Origin: Pseudomonas paralcaligenes
Lineage (GTDB): Bacteria; Pseudomonadota; Gammaproteobacteria; Pseudomonadales; Pseudomonadaceae
Assembly (NCBI RefSeq): GCF_019655855.1
Contig: NZ_BPFX01000003.1
Span: 310,001 to 374,000, forward strand
Reading direction: 5' to 3'
DNA length: 64,000 nucleotides
The position numbers were made by a program, and so were the translations under genes. Below the pieces are notes generated by a model, which saw only the letters and a list, made by a program, of their open reading frames with translations, was not told the DNA's origin and searched no databases. Shown piece by piece: positions 31,301-38,941 of this stretch. Numbering within the stretch: the first letter of the stretch is position 1; every line of letters starts with the position of its first letter.

Positions 31301-33485
31301 GGAAAGTGTTGATGGCGTGCCGGCGGGCAGTGCTCATCTCGGTAGCGGCACAGGGGCGCTGCTACGCACCCGCTACCAGCGGGACGCCATGGGCCGCCTG
31401 CTGGACAAGTTCAGCTACAAGCCGGGGACGGACGGCAAACCCCAGTTGGCCCACAGCCGCTACCACTACGATGCAGCCGGGCAACTGCTCTGTGCCCGCA
31501 ACCGCCAGGCCCGGGTAGAGCTGTTCTACAACCAGGCCGGCCAACTGGCCCGCGAAGTGCTCTACAGCCGGGGCGGGCAACGCAGCGAGCTGAGCCATGC
31601 CTACGACCTGCTCGGTAACCGTGAAACCACCACACTGCCCGATGGTCGCCAACTCAACACCCTGACCTACGGCAGCGGTCACGTACACCAGATCAACCTC
31701 GACTTCGAGGTGATCTGCGACTTCGAGCGCGACGCGCTGCACCGCGAAACGGGTCGTACCCAGGGCGCCTTGTATACGCACTTCGAACTCGACCCGTTGG
31801 GCCGCCTGCTGCGCAGCCAGGTCAGCCTGCAGAGGCAGGCCGCCAATCCACAGGTTGGCCCAGGGCTCGATACATGCGAGCGGAGCCAGGGTCAGCGCAT
31901 CGCCCGTCGCTACCAGTACGACCTGGCCGGGCAACTGCTGGGCATCGACGATCGCCGCAACGGCTCGACCCGCTACGGCTACGACGCACTGGGACGACTA
32001 CTCAGCGCCCAGGCACCCCAGGCCAGCGAAGTGTTTGCCTTCGACCCGGCCCACAACCTGATGCAGCCCGAGGAGGCCCAGCGGCAAGAGACACGACTCA
32101 AGCAGACCACCTGGAGCGAGGAGGAGTGGTCGGCCTATGTACAGGCCAACTTGGACAGTCCCGACTTCAACCCGCTACTCACACCGGCAGAGGCCCAGGC
32201 TGACCCCAGCACCTGGGGCGATAACAAACCCAACCGTTTGCGGGTATGGGAAGAACACCGCTATGCCTACGACGCCTGGGGTAACTGCATCGAGAAGAAG
32301 TCCGGTCCGCATACCGAGCGACAGTTCCAGTGGGATGCCGAGCATCAACTGAGTCGCGTCACTGTTACCCGCCGACAAGGACGCTTCACCCTTACCGAGC
32401 ACTGGGGCTACGACTACGATCCGTTCGGACGACGCATCGCCAAGTATCGGCTCGATCCGCACAACGAAAAGCGCAGCCGTCCCTGGTTGGACGAGGAAAC
32501 CACCCACTATGGCTGGGACGGCAACCGCCTGCTGCTGGAGCGACAGGGCGACAGGCAGCAACTCTACATCTATGAGCCGCGCAGCTTTTCTCCACTGGCG
32601 ACGGTGCGCACCGCCGGCCCGGTGGATGAATCACAACGCCTGCTGCCGGAATACCGGGCACTCAAGGAGCAACATCCGGAAGAATGGCAAGCGGCCATGG
32701 CGAGGTTGCCACGTAGGGTTGCCGCAACGATCCGGCAGTTGGAACAGCCGAAAAGCCCCAACAAGAATTCGGTAGAAATCCTCTACTACCACACTGACCA
32801 TCTAGGTACGCCGAGGGAGCTGACGGATGCCTCGGGACATATTGTCTGGTCAGCAACCTACAGGGCTTGGGGCAATACGGCGAAGATTGAGCGGCCTGGA
32901 CGGTTGATCACGGATATCCGGAGTAATGTCCAGATTCAGCGGTGGGAACAGCAGGCCGAACCCGTTGAGCAGAACCTGAGGTTCCAAGGGCAGTATTGCG
33001 ATCAGGAAACAGGTCTGCACTACAACCGGTTTAGGTACTACGATCCGGATTGTGGGCGGTTTTTGAGCCAAGACCCGATAGGGCTGCTGGGAGGTAACAA
33101 TAGCTATCAGTATGCCCCTAACCCGATGATATGGGTTGACCCTCTAGGGTTATGCAAGTGCCTTGGAGGGCTTGAGGGGGTCGATGACTTTTTAGCCTCT
33201 CAAAATAAAAATATAAATCAGAAGCTTGGCGAAAAGATAGGGCAAGGCCGGCTCCCTTTTGAGAGAAGTAAAGCTGGCGTTGAACAAGCCAAGTTAACAG
33301 TAAAAGAAACGCTTGAGAATGTTACAGAGGTTAGTGATGTAATACCAAGCTCCTCAGTGCGAGGGAGTTATGATCTTGTTCATGTGTATAGTTCTAAGAC
33401 GGGTAGTACCGTGAGTTTGCGCGTAATGCCAGATGGAAGTTATGAGTTTGATACATTGATTCCTGAAAAATCCTCTAAGTTTTAG
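28329..33485 (+). CDS. PAAR-like/RHS polymorphic toxin, T6SS effector
   Basis: A 1718-residue effector. Residues about 60-160 form a PAAR-like (DUF4150-type) tip domain, and about 160-330 contain hydrophobic helical stretches. A Pro-rich linker (about 340-375) leads to the RHS N-terminal module at about 400 (HPVNVIYGCKLLEG). YD repeats run over about 615-1250. The RHS core ends with YYHTDHLGTPRELTD (about 1486) and DPIGLLGGNNSYQY, then DPLGL at 1604-1608, the usual self-cleavage boundary. The last 110 residues (1609-1718) form the toxin, whose DNA is much more AT-rich than the core, as in tip exchange. The core presumably encapsulates the tip and delivers it on VgrG. The tip family is not recognised; a small nuclease-like domain is possible. 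Confidence 0.93.
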   Translation: MSDSSSTGGSGVVELGPLYITDYELPEGEPTPLAPVGPEKHVAEETTEWLAVCSYPDSCMVGDKVVPFDSCALLDQQVLASPDVKARGNCVYRQGDMFKGVLGDAGAHVVSETSLGDGHVLILEGHNKVKVNNIPVACHDGPCMINTNAMGMGGTPGRLLTEISIPGTSSVPTGPSSSARLEQLKGLQEKLGRGQFDLDKLDEYVQFGELNDIIDGIQGTEGTWTDYLAQGTRGVLKFGTGIGEGAYELVKLGGKLIQRSPLQNFVDGAVLAENMRLGNVTAGSVGSQALEVGKAIIVPPEAQEAWQKGATTEAAVHTVLNVGTLVGGLAKSAGGLFRRTPKVEPIPPKVPEPPPPAAMPEPTPPPRVPEQPSSSQGVKVKQEAPANKANGESDIDCLSCVTKAHPVNVIYGCKLLEGPSDLDFILDAPLPLAWHRTYVSSNAHIGWLGQGWSLPIEFRLELQEGYIDFIDMQGRRTQFPLLAIGESFFSRYEHTTLQRNQRNQYEVVEPDGLRLIFGLGSLDRARHEVEDDVHGNLPPQAQTLYLLGMIDPNHNHLRLHYGNDGLPRHLDTSSGRRVGFIFDRTRAEPRLTHVVELLGEPDGRGHYSREQQQWLVEYRYSAEGDLIEVRDGDGQLGRTFAWRNHMMVEHTEPGGLVATYQWDQFDPKGRVLRSSTAQGQSWTFDYDEVAGCTRVTDASGREERFLYDKDKKLIGLVDAAGGKTHYERDAYGNLIALIDPAGRVTRRQYDDRGNLLGITQPDGARYQLRWHERWRKPVAVSDPLGRTTHYRYDERGNLIAVTEPNGAVTEYQLDGRGLPTTILDARGGRKHLEHDAQGRLLAYTDCSGNRTQYSYDAQGRLASVTDALGHNTQYGYARINRRDRLNSIRHADGAIERFAYDPLGRLIAHHDPLGRVTRYQLDTEGRPLQRIDALGHSLRYEYDVHGRLVRLHNENNAIYRFAWDALDRLVAEQGFDGRRIDYRYDATGQLLESVDGVPAGSAHLGSGTGALLRTRYQRDAMGRLLDKFSYKPGTDGKPQLAHSRYHYDAAGQLLCARNRQARVELFYNQAGQLAREVLYSRGGQRSELSHAYDLLGNRETTTLPDGRQLNTLTYGSGHVHQINLDFEVICDFERDALHRETGRTQGALYTHFELDPLGRLLRSQVSLQRQAANPQVGPGLDTCERSQGQRIARRYQYDLAGQLLGIDDRRNGSTRYGYDALGRLLSAQAPQASEVFAFDPAHNLMQPEEAQRQETRLKQTTWSEEEWSAYVQANLDSPDFNPLLTPAEAQADPSTWGDNKPNRLRVWEEHRYAYDAWGNCIEKKSGPHTERQFQWDAEHQLSRVTVTRRQGRFTLTEHWGYDYDPFGRRIAKYRLDPHNEKRSRPWLDEETTHYGWDGNRLLLERQGDRQQLYIYEPRSFSPLATVRTAGPVDESQRLLPEYRALKEQHPEEWQAAMARLPRRVAATIRQLEQPKSPNKNSVEILYYHTDHLGTPRELTDASGHIVWSATYRAWGNTAKIERPGRLITDIRSNVQIQRWEQQAEPVEQNLRFQGQYCDQETGLHYNRFRYYDPDCGRFLSQDPIGLLGGNNSYQYAPNPMIWVDPLGLCKCLGGLEGVDDFLASQNKNINQKLGEKIGQGRLPFERSKAGVEQAKLTVKETLENVTEVSDVIPSSSVRGSYDLVHVYSSKTGSTVSLRVMPDGSYEFDTLIPEKSSKF

Positions 33486-33495
33486 GTATGTGGCG

Positions 33496-33924
33496 ATGAA
33501 GGTTGCTGGAGATACTTTTTGTGAGTTCAGGGGGCGATCTTTCTATATCAATGGACAGGTTGTGTGTTCCTGCTTGGTTCTGTTCATTAGGCTCCTAAGG
33601 TGTGGCTGGATATCTCTAACTATTGGTGAGGGGGTCATTGAGTGGTCTTCTCTAGAGGAAGACCCAGATTTGCTGGGGTTGGAGGATGTCGATGATGAGT
33701 TTGCATATCCAGTTGTTAGCCTTTACCAATTGAGATCTTATTTGGGGAGAGAAGTATTAGGGGTCTTTGAGTATAGGCTTGAGAAGGCCAATAATATTTG
33801 CGTTGGAGTATATTTCAAGTGCAAAGGAGGCGGCTTCAGTGTTGTGGAGGAGGACGGTTGTTTATGCTTTTTTGATGGGGTGGTTGCTAAGGGCTTTGAG
33901 GGCTTGGTTTTAGTGGATTCCTAA
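33496..33924 (+). CDS. Candidate immunity protein for the RHS toxin
   Basis: A 142-residue protein beginning 10 bp after the toxin stop, at ATG 33496 with AGGT about 9 bp upstream; GTG at 33490 is in frame but sits too close to the AGGT. It is acidic and lacks a signal peptide, as expected for a cytoplasmic immunity protein (segment EWSSLEEDPDLLGLEDVDDE). The DNA is as AT-rich as the toxin tip, so the two probably moved together. I recognise no family; the assignment rests on position, composition and charge. Confidence 0.75.
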   Translation: MKVAGDTFCEFRGRSFYINGQVVCSCLVLFIRLLRCGWISLTIGEGVIEWSSLEEDPDLLGLEDVDDEFAYPVVSLYQLRSYLGREVLGVFEYRLEKANNICVGVYFKCKGGGFSVVEEDGCLCFFDGVVAKGFEGLVLVDS

Positions 33925-33976
33925 CTCTAAGGGAATTTTGTGAGATACCTAGGAGGAGCCAAAAATAATTTCTGGT

Positions 33977-34366
33977 TTGGAGAAGGCAGGGCTCTTGTTT
34001 AGGAAATTGAAGTGGGTAGTTCAGGCTTTGGCTAGTGCAGCGCCTGATCAGGTAAAGCTATTTCCTGGCTTCGTCAATGTTGCAGATGAGTTGGCGTTGA
34101 TTTGGGAGGATGTTTTAAATGATCTGGATAATCTGGCGAGAGAACTTCCAAAAAGCGTAATTTTATCAGTTAATAAGTTGGATGATAAAATACTATCAAT
34201 TAGCGGAAGTGGTAATGCTCAGCTATGGACCGAAGCGGCGTTGTACGAATCCTCCCACTGGGAGGATATAAGGGCATTGGCAAAAGCTGTGGCTGAGGAG
34301 ATGAATTGGAGTATCAGCTCTCCAAGTACTGCTGATGGGGTATATGTTGGACCGCCTGAATGCTAG
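33977..34366 (+). CDS. Small AT-rich ORF, second candidate immunity or orphan protein
   Basis: A protein of about 129 residues (LLFRKLKWVVQALASAAPDQ..., then ISISSPST near the end); it is acidic overall and not recognised. TTG at 33977 is the first standard start. The strong AGGAGG at 33951-33956 is 20 bp upstream of it but has ideal spacing to an in-frame ATA at 33965, with ATT at 33968 next, so the true start may be a mutated ATG or a rare codon. Position behind a toxin/immunity pair fits an accumulated immunity gene. Confidence 0.6.
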   Translation: MEKAGLLFRKLKWVVQALASAAPDQVKLFPGFVNVADELALIWEDVLNDLDNLARELPKSVILSVNKLDDKILSISGSGNAQLWTEAALYESSHWEDIRALAKAVAEEMNWSISSPSTADGVYVGPPEC

Positions 34367-34398
34367 CTGCCACAAAGTGTAGAAAAGGAAGTGTCAAT

Positions 34399-34982
34399 AT
34401 GGCCGATAGCGGCAAGTGGCGGCACCTCTGTACTACTCTTTGCCCAGAGAGTGGAAGCCTGGGAGATGCTGTCGTCCTTTGTTTGGAGGCGCCAGATATC
34501 TATTTTGAGCGTTTGAGGATGATCTGGCACAGCGAATGATCGAGTCTTCAGACGAGGTGACACCGTGGCTGGCCTTAGTCGACGGGCTGGCTAGCCGTAA
34601 CTTGCTTTGGGAGTGCGACTGGAAAGTGGTTGCGCCAGAGCTGTCTGGATGTATTGAATCTTTACGCCCCTACAAAGAGCTAGAGTTGGACTTTGAGGTG
34701 TTCAACCAAAGCGATGCCAGTGGTGATGCTCTTATGCGGCAGGCAGCGGTGCTGTTGGCGCATGCAGGGCTTGCACTGGTGCAATTCGATATCCAAAGCG
34801 ACAGCTATCCGCTGATGGCCGTGCGACTTAGCGAGTTGCCGGCCGCTCAGGCAGCCTGTATCGCCGTAGGGCATGGAGAAGATTTGATCGTCTTCTTACC
34901 CGACGCCGGGCCTCTGGCAACTTCTACCGTGGAGACAAGCTGGCGGCGCCGGACACTTGGTCTATTGGGCTTTTCTCGTTGA
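34399..34982 (+). pseudogene. Frameshifted acidic protein (DUF6630-like), possible orphan immunity gene
   Basis: Two overlapping frames look like one gene. The first (34399-34537, MADSGKWRHLC...) gives 46 residues ending in YFERLRMIWHSE. The second (from 34536) gives 148 residues starting MIESSDEVTPWLALVDGL. Upstream of that ATG the second frame already reads EDDLAQR, so one lost base near 34505-34515 would rejoin them as YFER-F-EDDLAQRMIESSDEV. The second part has the order seen, from memory, in DUF6630 proteins (WLALVDGLASRNLLWECDWK ... LALVQFDIQSDSYPL). If the overlap ATGA is genuine, two coupled small proteins are the alternative. Confidence 0.55.
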
Positions 34983-35251
34983 CGATTGGGCGGAGACCCA
35001 TGGGTATAGGCAGATGTGAGGAGAGCCGCGCGATCTACCGCTCCTAGAGCAGACCAGCCAGTGGTTCTCAAGAACTAAAAGCCGTATCTGCTCAGTTAGC
35101 CATCAATACTGCGTTCTTACGGAAAGTCCGAGCGCGAATATACCTCTTCAGACTGGCTGTGCCATCGTGGTCGAGCGCAAGTTCACATACTTCTCAGGAG
35201 CAGGGGGAGGCCCCTCTTTATCTAGCTCTTGTGGGTCTTTTGATATTTTAG

Positions 35252-35284
35252 GCAATAAAAAAGGCCGGCTTGTGGCCGGCCTTT
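35252..35284 (-). terminator. Rho-independent terminator of ppa
   Basis: A 10-bp perfect stem (35260-35269 with 35275-35284) and 5-nt loop, followed on the minus strand by TTTTTTATT. It lies 18 bp after the ppa stop. The rest of the gap 34983-35259 shows no gene or structure. Confidence 0.93.
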
Positions 35285-35301
35285 CAGGGGGTGGTATTGG
35301 C

Positions 35302-35829
35302 TTATTTTTGATAGGCCGCAACCGCCTTCAGAATGGCTTCGCGAGCGGCGTCGGCATTGCCCCAGCCCTCGACCTTGACCCACTTGCCCTTCTCCAGATC
35401 CTTGTAGTTCTCGAAGAAGTGCTTGATCTGCTCCAGCAGCAGTGCCGGCAGGTCGGTGTATTCCTGTACGTCCTTGTAGAGCACGCTCAGCTTGTCGTGC
35501 GGGACGGCGACAAGCTTGGCGTCGCCGCCGGCTTCGTCGGTCATGTTCAGCACGCCGACCGGGCGGCAGCGGATGACGGAGCCTGGAGCCACTGGGTACG
35601 GGGTCACGACCAGCACGTCCAGGGGGTCGCCGTCGTCGGCCAGGGTGTTCGGGATGAAGCCGTAGTTGGCCGGGTAGAACATCGGGGTGGCCATGAAGCG
35701 GTCGACGAACAGGCAGTCGGTATCGTGATCGATTTCGTACTTGATCGGCGCGTGGTTGGCCGGGATCTCGATGGCGACGTAGATGTCGTTGGGCACGTCC
35801 TTGCCGGCCGGGACTTTGCTGTAGCTCAT
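35302..35829 (-). CDS. ppa: Inorganic pyrophosphatase
   Basis: A 175-residue family I soluble pyrophosphatase. The metal-binding cluster [11 protein letters not shown] and the [11 protein letters not shown] segment are intact, as are the Lys and Glu residues of the active site near the N-terminus ([16 protein letters not shown]). It hydrolyses pyrophosphate to two phosphates with Mg2+, pulling biosynthetic reactions forward. The length matches bacterial hexameric enzymes. It is a single-gene unit with a strong terminator and marks the return from the effector island to the core genome. Confidence 0.97.
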   Translation of the reverse strand: MSYSKVPAGKDVPNDIYVAIEIPANHAPIKYEIDHDTDCLFVDRFMATPMFYPANYGFIPNTLADDGDPLDVLVVTPYPVAPGSVIRCRPVGVLNMTDEAGGDAKLVAVPHDKLSVLYKDVQEYTDLPALLLEQIKHFFENYKDLEKGKWVKVEGWGNADAAREAILKAVAAYQK

Positions 35830-35907
35830 GGGCGACTCCCTGGGGGTGGGCCAAAAAAAGTGGGCGGATTATAGGCACATTCCGGTGGCGATACTACGCC
35901 CCCGTGT

Positions 35908-36726
35908 TCATCCATTGGTCGTGTCGCGGTAGTCCGGGTGGGTTTCCCGGAGCGCCCGCAGGCGGGCCAGCGGGTCCTGCCGGTAGAAGGCCGCGAGCTG
36001 GGCGTACACGGCGGGGAAGGCTTCCGTCAGCAGGTCGGGGGCGGTGAAGAAGTATTCGCTGGTCACGGCGAAGAATTCGGCCGGGTTTTCCGCGGCATAG
36101 GGGTCGATGGCGGTTTCGGCGTGGGGGTTGGCGTCGAGCGCCGCGTTCATCCCGTCGTACGCGCTCTGCATGGCCTCGGCCCAGGCCTGGATGCGCATGT
36201 CGCGGTGCAGCGGCGGCAGGCCGTTGGCGCCGCCGTTGAGCATGTCCAGCTTGTGCGACAGCTCGTGGATCACCAGGTTGTAGGCGTCCCATCCACCGCC
36301 GGCCTGCACGCCGGGCCAGGCGAGGATCACCGGGCCCTGCTGCCATGCCTCACCGCTGCGCTCGTCATCCCATTCGTGCTCGACGCCGCTGGCATCGCGA
36401 TGGCGCTGCGGGCTGACGAAGTCGTCGGGGTACAGGACGATCTCGTGGAAGCCCTGATACCAGTCCAGGTCCGCCAGGTGCAGCAGGGGCAGTTCGGCCT
36501 GGGCGGCGAGGGCGAGGCGGTCGACTTCGTCCAGTTCGACGCCGGGCATGGTGGTCACGCGCTTGTGGTGGAGGAACAGCACGGCCCGCTGGAACAGGCG
36601 TTGTTCCTCGTCATCGCCCAGCCCGTCAAGGATCGGCAGGCGCTCCCGTACCTCCCGCCAGTGCAGGGTGGTGAAGGGCGAACGGGAGAGAATGCGCTGG
36701 CGGCGCCAGGCGCGGAACGACCACAT
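35908..36726 (-). CDS. mtfA: Zinc-dependent peptidase, MtfA family (M90)
   Basis: A 272-residue protein of the MtfA/M90 family. The zinc site HELSH is seen in NLVIHELSHKLDMLNG, with downstream Glu residues in YAAENPAEFFAVTSEYFF completing the motif. In E. coli MtfA binds Mlc and so affects PTS glucose uptake, and it has aminopeptidase activity; Pseudomonas may use it differently. It precedes nothing in an obvious operon: 78 bp separate it from ppa and 42 bp from the GNAT gene upstream. Confidence 0.88.
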   Translation of the reverse strand: MWSFRAWRRQRILSRSPFTTLHWREVRERLPILDGLGDDEEQRLFQRAVLFLHHKRVTTMPGVELDEVDRLALAAQAELPLLHLADLDWYQGFHEIVLYPDDFVSPQRHRDASGVEHEWDDERSGEAWQQGPVILAWPGVQAGGGWDAYNLVIHELSHKLDMLNGGANGLPPLHRDMRIQAWAEAMQSAYDGMNAALDANPHAETAIDPYAAENPAEFFAVTSEYFFTAPDLLTEAFPAVYAQLAAFYRQDPLARLRALRETHPDYRDTTNG

Positions 36727-36768
36727 GGAGTGTCTCGATGGGGCAGGGCGGGCGAGGCCCGCCGTCGA

Positions 36769-37221
36769 TCAGTCGCCCAGTTCCAGGATGTAGTTCTTGA
36801 ACTTGGTGTCTTCGCGGAAGCCGATGGACTCGTAGACCTTCTGCGCCACTTCGTTGTCCACGCTGGTGGCTACGCGCATGCGCACGGCGTTGGTTTCTTT
36901 GGCCATCTGCTTGGCGGTCTGCAGCAGACGGTCGGCGACCAGCATGCGGCGGGCGTCCTCGGCGACGAAGATGTCGTTGAGTATCCACACGCGCTTGAGC
37001 GACAGCGACGAATAGCTGGGGAACAGCTGGCAGTAGCCGAGCAGCTTGTCCTCGTCGTCGGCCAGCGCCAGGTAGATCACCGACTCCTTGCGCTTGAGGC
37101 GGGTCTCGAGGAATTTGCGTGAGGAGTCGGGAAATGGCAGCTCGCCATAGAACTCACGGTACTTGATGAACAGCGGGGTCAGCAGGTCCAGGTGTTCCAG
37201 GGTGGCTTGGACAATGCGCAT
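36769..37221 (-). CDS. GNAT-family N-acetyltransferase
   Basis: A 150-residue acetyltransferase starting MRIVQATLEHLDLL. The acetyl-CoA-binding loop corresponds to DARRMLVADRLLQTAKQMA, and the final strand/helix has VYESIGFREDTKFKNYIL. The N-terminus lacks a fused domain. A longer in-frame start far upstream (37437) would overlap the promoter region of mpl and is unlikely. The substrate is unknown. The gene is divergent from mpl. Confidence 0.85.
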   Translation of the reverse strand: MRIVQATLEHLDLLTPLFIKYREFYGELPFPDSSRKFLETRLKRKESVIYLALADDEDKLLGYCQLFPSYSSLSLKRVWILNDIFVAEDARRMLVADRLLQTAKQMAKETNAVRMRVATSVDNEVAQKVYESIGFREDTKFKNYILELGD

Positions 37222-37439
37222 GGCGGGCCTCGGCGTCTTGGGAGTGGGATGGCGATGCGGGTGTTGTGCCAGTGGGTCGGGTCGATGCTGCCGAAAGCGG
37301 ATGGAAAGCGCAATCCAAGCAAGCGTTTGATTGCGTCCGAGGCCGTGGCGAACGCTTCTCGCGGCCTGCCCGGCGGCACGCCCTGTGCTACCCTGCGCCC
37401 AGTTCTGCCGGGGCTTCCCGGTTCTTTTCGAGGTCATCG

Positions 37440-38792
37440 ATGCACATCCACATTCTCGGTATCTGCGGCACCTTCATGGGCTCCCTGGCGGTGCTGGCCA
37501 AGGAGCTGGGGCACCGGGTCACCGGTTCCGACGCCAGCGTCTACCCGCCCATGAGCACCCAGCTCGAAGCCCAGGGCATCGAGCTGATGCAGGGCTACCT
37601 GCCCGAGCACCTGCAGCCGGCCCCCGATCTGGTGGTGATCGGCAACGCCCTGTCGCGCGGCAATCCGGCGGTCGAGCATGTGCTCAACCAGGGCCTGCCC
37701 TATGTCTCCGGCCCGCAGTGGCTGGCCGACCATGTGCTGCAGGGCCGCTGGGTACTGGGCGTGGCCGGCACCCACGGCAAGACCACCACCACCAGCATGC
37801 TGGCCTGGGTGCTGGAGCACGCCGGCATGAGCCCGGGCTTTTTGATCGGCGGAGTGCCGCAGAACTTCGGTGTTTCGGCACGGCTGGGCGGGACGCCGTT
37901 CTTCGTGGTCGAGGCCGACGAGTACGACAGCGCCTTCTTCGACAAGCGCAGCAAGTTCGTCCACTACCGCCCGCGCACGGCGATCCTGAACAACCTGGAA
38001 TTCGACCACGCCGATATCTTCCCGGACCTGGCCGCCATCGAGCGGCAGTTCCACCACTTGGTGCGTACCGTGCCGGGCGAGGGCCTGATCATCCGCCCGC
38101 AGGCCGAAGAGGCCCTGGCCCGCGTGATCGAGATGGGCTGCTGGACCCCGGTGCAGACCACCGGCGCGGGCGGCCAGTGGCAGGCGCGCCTGCTCAGCGA
38201 GGACGGCTCGCGCTTCGAGGTGCTGTTCGACGGCAAGGTCGAGGGCACCGTGGAGTGGGAGCTGACCGGCCAGCACAACGTGGCCAACGCCCTGGCCACC
38301 CTGGCCGCCGCCCGCCATGTCGGCGTGGTGCCGGAGCTGGGTATCACCGGCCTGTCGACCTTCAGGAGTGTCAAGCGGCGCATGGAGAAGGTCGCCGAGG
38401 TGAAGGGCGTGACCGTCTACGACGACTTCGCCCACCACCCGACCGCCATCGCCACCACCCTGGACGGCCTGCGCAAGCGCGTCGGCGATGCGCCGGTGAT
38501 CGCGGTGATCGAGCCGCGCTCCAACTCCATGAAGCTCGGCGCCCACCGCGACGGCCTGCCGGAGTCCGTGGTGCAGGCCGACCGGGTGTTCTGGTACGCG
38601 CCGCCGAACCTGGGCTGGGACCTGGCGGCCACCGTGGCCGGCTCCAGGGTGCAGACCCGGGTCTGCGAGTCGCTGGAGGCCATCATCGAGGGGGTGAAGG
38701 CCGTGGCCGTGCCCGGCACCCAGGTGGTGATCATGAGCAACGGCGGTTTCGGCGGTCTGCACGGCAAGCTGGCGCAAGCGTTGGCTGAATAG
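37440..38792 (+). CDS. mpl: UDP-MurNAc:L-Ala-gamma-D-Glu-meso-DAP ligase
   Basis: A 450-residue Mur ligase relative starting MHIHILGICGTFMG. The ATP-binding P-loop is GTHGKTTTTS (about 113), with the Mur-ligase Glu region FFVVEADEYDSAFFDKRSK and the ligase C-domain motif VTVYDDFAHHPTAI. Mpl joins recycled murein tripeptide to UDP-MurNAc, short-cutting de novo peptidoglycan synthesis in the cytoplasm. Long-start alternatives upstream (37266, 37331) have no support. It is followed by a palindromic repeat and ubiX. Confidence 0.96.
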   Translation: MHIHILGICGTFMGSLAVLAKELGHRVTGSDASVYPPMSTQLEAQGIELMQGYLPEHLQPAPDLVVIGNALSRGNPAVEHVLNQGLPYVSGPQWLADHVLQGRWVLGVAGTHGKTTTTSMLAWVLEHAGMSPGFLIGGVPQNFGVSARLGGTPFFVVEADEYDSAFFDKRSKFVHYRPRTAILNNLEFDHADIFPDLAAIERQFHHLVRTVPGEGLIIRPQAEEALARVIEMGCWTPVQTTGAGGQWQARLLSEDGSRFEVLFDGKVEGTVEWELTGQHNVANALATLAAARHVGVVPELGITGLSTFRSVKRRMEKVAEVKGVTVYDDFAHHPTAIATTLDGLRKRVGDAPVIAVIEPRSNSMKLGAHRDGLPESVVQADRVFWYAPPNLGWDLAATVAGSRVQTRVCESLEAIIEGVKAVAVPGTQVVIMSNGGFGGLHGKLAQALAE

Positions 38793-38800
38793 GGAATTGA

Positions 38801-38918
38801 CTCCCTCTCCCTTCGGGAGAGGGTTGGGGCGGCCCGCGTAGGGTGAGGGTGCAGTAGGCAGCTCGGCGTTGCCTGGAGGGCCCTCACCCCTGGCCCCTCT
38901 CCCAAGGGGAGAGGGGGA
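38801..38918. repeat. Palindromic CCCTCTCCC repeat between mpl and ubiX
   Basis: CCCTCTCCC-TTC-GGGAGAGGG at 38803-38823 and a similar hairpin at 38894-38917 flank GGGTGAGGG (about 38841) and CCCTCACCC (38881-38889), which also pair. The unit can fold into one large cruciform. Similar CCCTCTCCC intergenic repeats are common in Pseudomonas. It may buffer transcription or stabilise mRNA between mpl and ubiX. Confidence 0.7.
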
Positions 38919-38941
38919 ACAAACACTCCGAGGAATTTCCC

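Noticed and set aside
30170..32070. Repetitive segment as a tandem DNA repeat
   Set aside because: These are YD repeats of the RHS core, diverged at DNA level and fully explained by the protein.
35167..35874. Plus-strand 235-codon frame opposite ppa
   Set aside because: Antisense to ppa and across its terminator; no coding signature.
37266..37439. N-terminal extension of mpl
   Set aside because: The Mur-ligase homology begins at MHIHILGICGT; the extension lies over the divergent promoter region.
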